Source: Deltaproteobacteria bacterium (GTDB lineage Bacteria > Desulfobacterota > DSM-4660 > Desulfatiglandales > B25-G16). From it: DNA of 7,710 nucleotides. The notes beneath the pieces are model-generated. The model was not told the origin of the DNA and made no database searches. It was given only the letters and a program-made list of their open reading frames with translations. The stretch covers positions 1 through 7,710 of the forward strand of contig JAGYMO010000270.1 in the NCBI GenBank assembly GCA_018400255.1. The letters are read 5' to 3'. A program made the translations under genes and the position numbers. Below are positions 1 through 5,876 of the stretch, one piece after another. Positions within the stretch are counted from its first letter, which is position 1, and every line of letters begins with the position of its first letter.

Positions 1-461
1 AAATAGCTATGAACAAAATAAAATTCGCTTCTTTTTTCAACACCTTTAAAAACAGGGTGCGAAACCTTGAATTCAACCTGGTTCCATCCCATATGAGGTA
101 CCTTTAAGCTACCCCCATTCCTTCCATATAGTGGCGATGGAAAATGCCTTACAGAGCCGGGTATAATCCCAAGGCATTTAGTCTTGCCTTCCTCGCTCTC
201 TTCCAGGATTACCTGCGTCCCTAGGCATATGCCTAAAAAAGGTTTTCCAGATTTATAATACTCTAAGATTGCCTTATCAAGGCCTAATTTTTTTAGATCT
301 ACCATGGTCTGCCTGGCAGAGCCTACGCCTGGGAAAATAAGTCTTTCTGCTTTTAATATCTCTTTGATGTTTTGTGTAATAAGGCAATGAAATCCAAGAT
401 GATTTATGGCCCTGGCAACGCTGGCAAGATTTCCAGCTTTATAGTCAATGATGACGATCAT
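1..461 (-). CDS. hisH: Imidazole glycerol phosphate synthase, glutaminase subunit HisH (3' end beyond window)
   Basis: HisH hydrolyses glutamine and channels ammonia to HisF, which makes imidazole glycerol phosphate and AICAR in histidine biosynthesis (cytoplasm). Translating the minus strand from ATG at 461 gives 153 complete codons without a stop before the window edge. The protein opens with MIVIIDYKAGNL, matching the family's usual MI-IIDYGAGN start. PGVG at residues 44-47 is the oxyanion-strand motif. GICLGTQ at 76-82 carries the nucleophile Cys79, with Thr where Met is usual. VPHMGWNQ (about 129-136) and FYFVHSY (about 146-152) are also typical. The family is about 200 residues long, so roughly the last 50, including the His and Glu of the catalytic triad, lie outside. 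The start lies 18 bases after the guaA stop; an AGAGG sequence (474-478) is a somewhat distant ribosome site. Likely an operon with guaA. A paralogue acting with a HisF-like partner in sugar-amine synthesis cannot be excluded, but the sequence looks canonical. Confidence 0.93.
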   Translation of the reverse strand, partial: MIVIIDYKAGNLASVARAINHLGFHCLITQNIKEILKAERLIFPGVGSARQTMVDLKKLGLDKAILEYYKSGKPFLGICLGTQVILEESEEGKTKCLGIIPGSVRHFPSPLYGRNGGSLKVPHMGWNQVEFKVSHPVFKGVEKRSEFYFVHSY

Positions 462-479
462 AATAGCTATTCGCCTCTG

Positions 480-2009
480 TTATTCCCATTCAATAGTACT
501 TGGAGGCTTTGAGCTAATGTCATATGTCACCCTGTTAATACCCTTCACCTCATTTATAATGCGGTTTGAGATTCTGGCCAAGAGGCTATGGGGCAGCCTG
601 GCCCAATCTGCAGTCATGGCATCAAGGCTGGTCACAGCCCTGATAACTAAAACATTTTCATATGTCCTCTGATCACCCATAATACCAACGCTTTTCAAGG
701 GAAGAAGGACTGCGAATGATTGCCATAGTTTTTTGTAATAATTATTCTTTTTTATTTCCGCGATCAAGATATCATCGGCTTGTCTTAGAATAGAAAGGCG
801 TTTTGCTGTTATCTCCCCTATTATTCTCACTGCTAAACCAGGTCCTGGGAATGGCTGTCTAAATATAATGTCGTCTGGAAGTCCTAGCTCTTTGCCTAAT
901 ATACGGGCCTCATCTTTGAAAAGATGCTTGAGGGGCTCGATGAGCTTGAGGTTCATTTTCTTTGGAAGCCCTCCAACATTGTGGTGTGATTTAATGACTG
1001 CTGATGGTCCTCCAAATGCAGACCTGGATTCAATTAAGTCCGGATAAAGCGTGCCCTGGCCTAAAAATTCGACCTCTTTAATCTTTTTTGCCTCGGCCTC
1101 AAATACCGTAATAAATGTCTTCCCAATTATTTTTCGTTTTTTTTCGGGGTCTATAACGCCTTTTAATGGCTTCAGAAATCTTTCTCGGGCGTTGACATAT
1201 CTTAAATTGACCTGAAAATGATTTCTGAACAAAGACCGTATCTTTTCTCCCTCATTATTTCTCAACAGCCCATTGTCAACAAAAACACAGGTAAGCTGCT
1301 TACCAATAGCCTTGTAAAGGAGGGCGGTTGCAACCGAGGAATCTACGCCGCCGCTCAGCCCTAAAATAACCTTTTTATCTCCTACTTCGGCTTTTATTTC
1401 CTCAATAGATTTGCGGACAAAAGACTTCATTGTCCATGATTTCTTACAACCACATATATTGAAGAGAAAATTACCAAGCATCTTTTTCCCTTCCGGCGTA
1501 TGTACCACTTCAGGATGAAATTGTAATCCATAGAATCTTTTTTCTTTATTTGCAACTGCTGCAATCCTGGTGTTTTCAGTAGAGGCAATTACATTAAACC
1601 CATCCGGTAAACGTACGACGGAGTCACCATGGCTCATCCAGCAAAGGGTCTTATCTTTTACCTTAGAAAAAATACTTGCCTCGTCCGTAATTTTAAGGTT
1701 TGCCAACCCGTATTCTCTTTTGTTAGTTCCTTCAACCTCACCACCCAGGCTTTTTATCATGAAATGCATTCCGTAACATATCCCAAGCACCGGTATATTT
1801 AGATTAAATATTTCTGCATTTACCTTAGGACTATTTTTGCCATAAACGCTTGCCGGTCCGCCTGATAATATTATTCCTTGAGGGGATAAAGACTTAATAG
1901 AGGACAAGGCTATGTCTGGTGGTTCGATCTCGCAGTATACATGGTGTTCTCTAACCCTTCTTGTTATCAGTTGATTGTATTGGGAGCCAAAGTCAATGAT
2001 TAAGATCAT
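480..2009 (-). CDS. guaA: GMP synthase (glutamine-hydrolysing)
   Basis: GuaA converts XMP, ATP and glutamine to GMP, AMP, pyrophosphate and glutamate, the last step of de novo GMP synthesis in the cytoplasm. The 509-residue protein is complete and of normal length (E. coli has 525). Residues 1 to about 188 are the class I glutamine amidotransferase domain: LSGGP at 48-52, GICYGM at 76-81 with nucleophile Cys78, and QFHPEV at 163-168 supplying His165 and Glu167. The residue after GM is His82, where Gln is usual. Residues from about 195 are the ATP pyrophosphatase domain, with the PP-loop SGGVDSS at 219-225 and the GQGTLYPDLIES segment. The C-terminal dimerisation domain starts near QPFPGPG (385) and ends with the hallmark KPPSTIEWE. 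The ATG at 2009 is preceded by AAAGGG about ten bases upstream and fits the family N-terminus MILIIDFGSQY. The stop is TAA at 480-482. It is followed closely by hisH and separated from the upstream dehydrogenase by 281 bases, so it probably has its own promoter. Confidence 0.98.
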   Translation of the reverse strand: MILIIDFGSQYNQLITRRVREHHVYCEIEPPDIALSSIKSLSPQGIILSGGPASVYGKNSPKVNAEIFNLNIPVLGICYGMHFMIKSLGGEVEGTNKREYGLANLKITDEASIFSKVKDKTLCWMSHGDSVVRLPDGFNVIASTENTRIAAVANKEKRFYGLQFHPEVVHTPEGKKMLGNFLFNICGCKKSWTMKSFVRKSIEEIKAEVGDKKVILGLSGGVDSSVATALLYKAIGKQLTCVFVDNGLLRNNEGEKIRSLFRNHFQVNLRYVNARERFLKPLKGVIDPEKKRKIIGKTFITVFEAEAKKIKEVEFLGQGTLYPDLIESRSAFGGPSAVIKSHHNVGGLPKKMNLKLIEPLKHLFKDEARILGKELGLPDDIIFRQPFPGPGLAVRIIGEITAKRLSILRQADDILIAEIKKNNYYKKLWQSFAVLLPLKSVGIMGDQRTYENVLVIRAVTSLDAMTADWARLPHSLLARISNRIINEVKGINRVTYDISSKPPSTIEWE

Positions 2010-2050
2010 ATATTATATCCCTTTATCTTAAGTTATTTCTAAAGCTACTA

Positions 2051-2135
2051 TGTCTGTCATTGAGGCAAGGAGATTTGTTAAGTAAAACAAATCCCTACTG
2101 ATAAGCATATTACCTTGGTATCACTTATAGCTTAT
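2051..2135. repeat. Inverted-repeat sequence upstream of guaA, possibly an old intergenic palindromic repeat
   Basis: A perfect 8-base inverted repeat, GATTTGTT at 2072-2079 and AACAAATC at 2086-2093, has a 6-base loop (aagtaa). It is preceded by TGTCATTGAGGCAAGG at 2055-2070. From memory, this resembles the TGTCATTGCGAG...GCAATCTC intergenic palindromes found in many copies in some bacterial genomes; the match here is degenerate. Immediately beside it, 2101-2135 folds into a second AT-rich hairpin: ATAAGC (2101-2106) pairs with GCTTAT (2130-2135), with TACC/GGTA at 2111-2120 in the centre. Transcribed as the guaA leader, both could form RNA hairpins. I could not find the conserved core of a purine riboswitch in it. 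The repeat-family assignment is inference. Confidence 0.4.
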
Positions 2136-2176
2136 AAAAGGCGGGCATTAAAAGTCTCATCATTAATTTAGACATT

Positions 2177-2204
2177 ACTATATCATAAAAGTATAGTTAA
2201 ACAA
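2177..2204 (-). promoter_or_regulatory. Weak candidate sigma-70 promoter for guaA-hisH
   Basis: On the minus strand TTGTTT (2199-2204) is followed after 16 bases by TATAGT (2177-2182). The -10 box is one mismatch from consensus, while the -35 box shares only its first three bases with TTGACA. Transcription from here would give a leader of about 160 bases that includes the inverted repeats at 2051-2135. In AT-rich DNA such matches arise by chance, so this is only the best candidate seen in the gap. Confidence 0.25.
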
Positions 2205-2290
2205 GAAAAAAGGATCTTTTTCCTCACGTTAAGATACGCTATATGAAGGTGAATTAGCCGAGTTTTAATAGTCCTTGCCGGGACTCTTTA

Positions 2291-5269
2291 TCAGCTACAG
2301 CAACGCCTTGCAAATTGCTCCAGTTTAACCTCAAATGGCGCATCAAATCCACCGCTATAGATACTTCTTGTAGCTATCTCCGTAGAAATAATGGCAGCCC
2401 TGTATTTAAAAGGCAGGTTTTTTATCCTATCCCTGAATTTTTTCCTTTTCTGTATAAAATCAGGTAGGTGGGCGAGAAGCACTTTTTTATAATATGACTT
2501 GGATAGACTTTCAGGGTGTGAAACAAGATATTCAAAGATTTGGTTTGTTAGGTCATTTATTTCATGACTTATCTCATTACTAATGTCTGTATATAGCAAG
2601 GCATTCTTAGACTGCTTATACCTCTGGAAAATTATCTTGGCCTCATCGACTGCCCGCTTTTCTAATATAGAAAGAACATCTTTGACATAGGCATTTTTAT
2701 TATCCATAAATTCCTTGTCACTCATAAGCAATCCGCCGATTATTTCGTAGGAGGAACATATAACGCCGCATTTATTTGCAGAGGAATCCTTAAGTATCAC
2801 AATGCCTTTCCTCTGTATTTTCTCCCTGGCGCTTGGCGATATAAATGAATTCGCGCCCTCAATAATTGCCTTTGTTGTTGGGTTATGGTCTTTAGCAAAG
2901 AGTTTTTCCCAGTTATCATCATTAATTGTTTCAGGACGTCCTCCGCATGGTATAAAAACGTCAGTATAATGAGAAAATATAAGGTTTTCGAACTCTGCGT
3001 GAAAATCATCAGATGAAACCCAGTTTTCCTGGATACCCTTGTTGTCTCTCGTTACCTTTTTAAAACGGTCAATTAAACCATCCCTCTTCCGCTCATTAGA
3101 ATAAAGTAGAAATGCGCCTTCATTTAGCTTGTTAGGGGGGAAACTATCTATATCCTTTTTATGAATGAGCTTGCCGAGTTCCTCCTTATTTATGCCCTTA
3201 GGATCGTATAATGCTCCGGAGATGTCCGTAATAGAGGTTATTCGAACGTTCGGGCAGTTTTTTAATAGTTCCTTTATCTCATTTCCAGCAACATCCCCAT
3301 AAGGCCCGCCTGTCATCTTAGCGCTGAATGAATCGGATCCAGGGTCGATGCCCTGCTCCTTCAAGGCCTGCTCGACAAACTTCCAGACACCCAGTGATGT
3401 TACACCGTACTCTTTATGACTAATACCTATTTTTTTACTTGAAATGACGCCGCTCCCCAGGATGTACTCACGTTCAATAGCTCGATCCGCCATATATTCA
3501 ATCATAGAACTGTGCAGGTTTTCATCAGGGCCAATCTCTATCGGTTCATCTTCTCCGTAGTAATCTACTACACGTGGGTCTAATGGTTTGCCATTCCGTG
3601 TTACATATATATCGAAAAAGGCGTTTATTATACCCCTCTGGAGGTTGTAAAGCCTGTTGGTAGTGCTTTTTTCATCCTTTAGATCAAAGGCCCTCATAAC
3701 AACAGCAAGCTTGGAGCCGCCCTGATAGATGTCCTTGTTTTTAAGGTGCTGCGTATGAGCAAGAACCATCCCCTCCTTGAAAATAGTGTTCATAGCAGAG
3801 ACAAAGTCGTCTTTGTCTTTCGCTATGATGGTTCTAAATCCGCCCCTCGCAATATCAGAGAATCCAAAATGGTAGCCTGAGCCATGCCTATGGTAGAAAA
3901 AGGTAATCCTAAAGGGTAGATTTGAAGGTAGATTATCATTGATTTCCTGGGGCAAAGCTTCCATATAATGGGGATCGAGCCTAAAGGAAAGCGCTTTTTT
4001 GTATTTAACAAAGAAATTTGTCTTTAGCGTGTATTTTATAAAAAGCAAGGCCGCTTTAAACATAATCTTTCGTGTTTCATCCAAGAAGGCATGACCTGTA
4101 TTATAATCGTCGATAATGGATTGCAGCCTCTTATATTCTTTTTCAAGTTCCTTGTTATCTATTTTCTTTTCAGAATCAGGGTTAAATTTTTTATAGAATA
4201 AATCTATTAAATCCTTTGTCAGTTGAAGGTGGCTAAAAAACGCATCCTGAGTCTCTTCCCAGTCAAATCTGTAGGGAAAGCTATGAGCCATATTTGTGTG
4301 AACAAAGGTAGTGATAGCACTCAGGAGACTTCCTTCCGGGCCTGTTAGAACGTTTTCTGTAACAAGGCCATAATACACCCTGTCCTTTATATTAACTAAC
4401 TTTGTATTGTAAAGCTCTGACTCAAGGGCCGAATATATAGGCATGTCCTTTTTTATAAGCTTTCCATCTCTTGTAGTAATATACGCAGATAAAATTGTTA
4501 TGCGCTGCTCATCATCTTCTGCCTCCACAATATAATTTCTTTGGGTGGCTATATTGAGCCTGTAAAAGATTTCAATCAGTTCTCCTAAATATCCTTCAAA
4601 AAGTGGGTTAATTACCGAAAAAACTAATCGTGTCTCGTCTTGCCCCTTTTCGTTTTTTGTTGGCTCAACATCTAAAAAGGCTCCGCCCTGCCTAATAGCA
4701 GATTGATATAGCCACATTGCCCTTGCGACTCTGAGGCTAGGAGATAGCGTAACATAGTCCCTGTTGTTTTTTAGAAAAACATTAAAAATGTGATCAAATT
4801 CCTTAAATTGGAAGTCAGGGTAATTTTCTTGTAACTTTTTTCGCACCATTCCCTTTCCTCGAAAGAATAAACTAGGCGCCTCCTTTTTTTCGTTGGTCTT
4901 AAAATGAAATTTCTGAAGTTCAAGCTCTCCGTCTTGGTTTGGCAAGAATTTATCGGAGTGTATCATTTCCGCATAAATAGTATCCTTATCTTTAATAGAA
5001 TCCAGCGTCTTAAACAAGGTACCAGGCCTGTTTACAGTTGCTACGATAAACTTTTCACTTGTGTCTCGTAAGATAAGGCGAAAGTTTTCCCCGAGGGTGT
5101 GCAGGTTTGCGCAAAGGTTTAATAGCGCGTTTTTTTCTGGGCCAAAGGTAATAAAGAAATAGGGGTGCATATTTTCTAAAAGCCAGTTCATATTTGACAT
5201 GGCAACATTTTTAAATTTCCCTATATCCCTAAGTATTTTATTTATGGTCTTTTCTTGTTCTATGTACAT
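2291..5269 (-). CDS. Large NAD-dependent glutamate dehydrogenase (about 115 kDa class)
   Basis: It oxidatively deaminates glutamate to 2-oxoglutarate and ammonia, reducing NAD, in the cytoplasm. From ATG 5269 the protein has 992 residues, twice the size of the common hexameric enzyme and in the range of the large NAD-specific class. An ACT-like regulatory segment is suggested near residues 70-110 (VNRPGTLFKTLDSI). The catalytic half starts near 450: GGFRT at 476-480, YQGGSK at 515-520 (Lys520 is the likely catalytic lysine), GPDEN at 580-584 (Asp582 is the likely catalytic aspartate), the dinucleotide-binding motif TGGPYGDVAGNE at 653-664, PCGGRPE at 774-780, EGANSFI at 804-810 and KDSSANKCGV at 827-836. 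These motif equivalences are by eye from NAD-GDH relatives. The frame also has a GTG at 5299 that would add ten residues, but no Shine-Dalgarno precedes it, whereas ATG 5269 has one. The protein ends in RRCCS before TGA. A promoter lies about 70 bases upstream. NAD preference and direction in vivo are inferred from the family. Confidence 0.92.
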   Translation of the reverse strand: MYIEQEKTINKILRDIGKFKNVAMSNMNWLLENMHPYFFITFGPEKNALLNLCANLHTLGENFRLILRDTSEKFIVATVNRPGTLFKTLDSIKDKDTIYAEMIHSDKFLPNQDGELELQKFHFKTNEKKEAPSLFFRGKGMVRKKLQENYPDFQFKEFDHIFNVFLKNNRDYVTLSPSLRVARAMWLYQSAIRQGGAFLDVEPTKNEKGQDETRLVFSVINPLFEGYLGELIEIFYRLNIATQRNYIVEAEDDEQRITILSAYITTRDGKLIKKDMPIYSALESELYNTKLVNIKDRVYYGLVTENVLTGPEGSLLSAITTFVHTNMAHSFPYRFDWEETQDAFFSHLQLTKDLIDLFYKKFNPDSEKKIDNKELEKEYKRLQSIIDDYNTGHAFLDETRKIMFKAALLFIKYTLKTNFFVKYKKALSFRLDPHYMEALPQEINDNLPSNLPFRITFFYHRHGSGYHFGFSDIARGGFRTIIAKDKDDFVSAMNTIFKEGMVLAHTQHLKNKDIYQGGSKLAVVMRAFDLKDEKSTTNRLYNLQRGIINAFFDIYVTRNGKPLDPRVVDYYGEDEPIEIGPDENLHSSMIEYMADRAIEREYILGSGVISSKKIGISHKEYGVTSLGVWKFVEQALKEQGIDPGSDSFSAKMTGGPYGDVAGNEIKELLKNCPNVRITSITDISGALYDPKGINKEELGKLIHKKDIDSFPPNKLNEGAFLLYSNERKRDGLIDRFKKVTRDNKGIQENWVSSDDFHAEFENLIFSHYTDVFIPCGGRPETINDDNWEKLFAKDHNPTTKAIIEGANSFISPSAREKIQRKGIVILKDSSANKCGVICSSYEIIGGLLMSDKEFMDNKNAYVKDVLSILEKRAVDEAKIIFQRYKQSKNALLYTDISNEISHEINDLTNQIFEYLVSHPESLSKSYYKKVLLAHLPDFIQKRKKFRDRIKNLPFKYRAAIISTEIATRSIYSGGFDAPFEVKLEQFARRCCS

Positions 5270-5275
5270 GCCAAA

Positions 5276-5283
5276 TCTCCTTT
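5276..5283 (-). promoter_or_regulatory. Ribosome binding site that decides the glutamate dehydrogenase start
   Basis: On the minus strand AAAGGAGA stands six bases before the ATG at 5267-5269, which is ideal spacing. The alternative GTG at 5297-5299, ten codons upstream in the same frame, is preceded by an AT-rich sequence with no purine-rich match. The site lies inside the reading frame opened by that GTG, which argues that the ATG is the true start. Confidence 0.8.
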
Positions 5284-5341
5284 CCTGTTTAAATGGCACT
5301 TATACACCATAAAAGCAATGTAGTAATTAAAAAGCAATTTT

Positions 5342-5370
5342 ATTTTAGCAATAAAAGTTCATCTAGTCAA
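5342..5370 (-). promoter_or_regulatory. Sigma-70-type promoter for the glutamate dehydrogenase gene
   Basis: On the minus strand TTGACT (5365-5370) and TAAAAT (5342-5347) are separated by exactly 17 bases; each box is one mismatch from consensus. Transcription would begin near 5335 and give a leader of about 65 bases before the ATG at 5269. The DNA immediately upstream is rich in A and T tracts, which favours promoter activity. There is no other good candidate between here and the gene. Confidence 0.65.
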
Positions 5371-5540
5371 TTATTTTACAGTCACTTTATCAAATTTATT
5401 TGTAAAAATATAATTTTTTTATTATTTGTTAGTTTTTTGACACCTTTTTGTCCAATGTGCTTCAATCTAATGGCGACAGTTAATGCTTCACAGGTGTCTT
5501 TACGAATTAATTATAAATAGAAATATGGTATCTATTCAGC

Positions 5541-5564
5541 CACGAAGTCACGAAGACACGAAGA
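5541..5564. repeat. Three tandem copies of an 8-base CACGAAG-type repeat
   Basis: CACGAAGT, CACGAAGA and CACGAAGA follow one another without spacers at 5541-5548, 5549-5556 and 5557-5564, then AAAG. From memory, short arrays of CACGAAG with this period are frequent between genes in several environmental bacterial genomes; their function is not known to me. Three units are far too short, and lack the spacers, for a CRISPR array. Confidence 0.8.
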
Positions 5565-5783
5565 AAAGACTGATATCACTATAACAACACATATGTGGTC
5601 AGGCTTTCTCGCTGCTATTTATACGCCGCGTATCAAGGAGGTCCATCAATGCAGTAATCTCATAATCTTTATGGCTTAGTGCCCCTGGCCCAGACCTGGC
5701 TTTGCAAAGTAGTTATTTGATATAATCTGGGATAAAATCCTTGAAAAATTAAGAACAATATACAATATCCCAATAATATCGCA

Positions 5784-5818
5784 CCTCCCGATCCCCTAAC
5801 GGTCTCGGGACGGGGAGG
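5784..5818. other. GC-rich imperfect hairpin downstream of the antiporter gene
   Basis: CCTCCC (5784-5789) pairs with GGGAGG (5813-5818). After a 2x2 internal loop, TCCC (5792-5795) pairs with GGGA (5807-5810), leaving an 11-base loop. It stands out from the AT-rich surroundings. It lies about 60 bases after the stop of the antiporter gene and could end or protect that transcript, but no T-run follows on either strand, so a standard intrinsic terminator is not supported. Confidence 0.4.
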
Positions 5819-5876
5819 GCAGGCTTTGTGGCAATGTACGTGAGTAGGTACAAGTAAATACAAAACTTTTTAAAAT

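Larger units (their letters stand above)
5300..5876. other. Gene-free spacer between the antiporter gene and the dehydrogenase gene
   Basis: No reading frame here has family features or a convincing start with ribosome site. The half next to the dehydrogenase (5300-5520) is very AT-rich and holds its promoter plus a GACACCT (5439-5445) / AGGTGTC (5492-5498) inverted pair that could be an operator or chance. The other half (5521-5876) differs: a tandem 8-base repeat (5541-5564), the palindrome CACATATGTG (5588-5597), the inverted repeat ATACGC-C-GCGTAT (5621-5633), a plus-strand Shine-Dalgarno followed by a two-codon frame (5635-5657), and a GC-rich hairpin (5784-5818). An AT-only inverted repeat, AGTAAAT/ATTTACT (5853-5859 and 5875-5881), overlaps the antiporter stop. 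The stretch may be a decayed insertion or a repeat-rich spacer; I see no intact element. Confidence 0.6.

Noticed and set aside
2205..2223. A/T-rich near-palindrome around GGATC that looks like a bidirectional terminator
   Set aside because: The arms are A/T only with a mismatch at the GC core; no stable GC stem precedes the T tract.
2270..2285. Possible terminator after the dehydrogenase (AGTCC ... GGACT)
   Set aside because: The stem is only five pairs and the minus-strand sequence after it (ATTAAAAC) is not a T-run; too weak to call.
2010..2290. Purine riboswitch upstream of guaA
   Set aside because: Searched for by eye because guaA is a known target class; the conserved junction and loop bases are not present.
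5293..5520. 75-codon plus-strand frame over the dehydrogenase start and promoter
   Set aside because: Its composition is that of random AT-rich DNA (Phe, Lys, Ser, Asn runs), it has no ribosome site, and it overlaps the better-supported promoter and N-terminus on the other strand.
5541..5564. CRISPR remnant
   Set aside because: The repeats are eight bases, directly adjacent and without spacers; no cas gene is nearby.
5669..5863. 64-codon minus-strand frame in the spacer
   Set aside because: It crosses the GC-rich hairpin, has no ribosome site, starts with a run of His/Cys/Pro typical of non-coding translation, and resembles no family I know.
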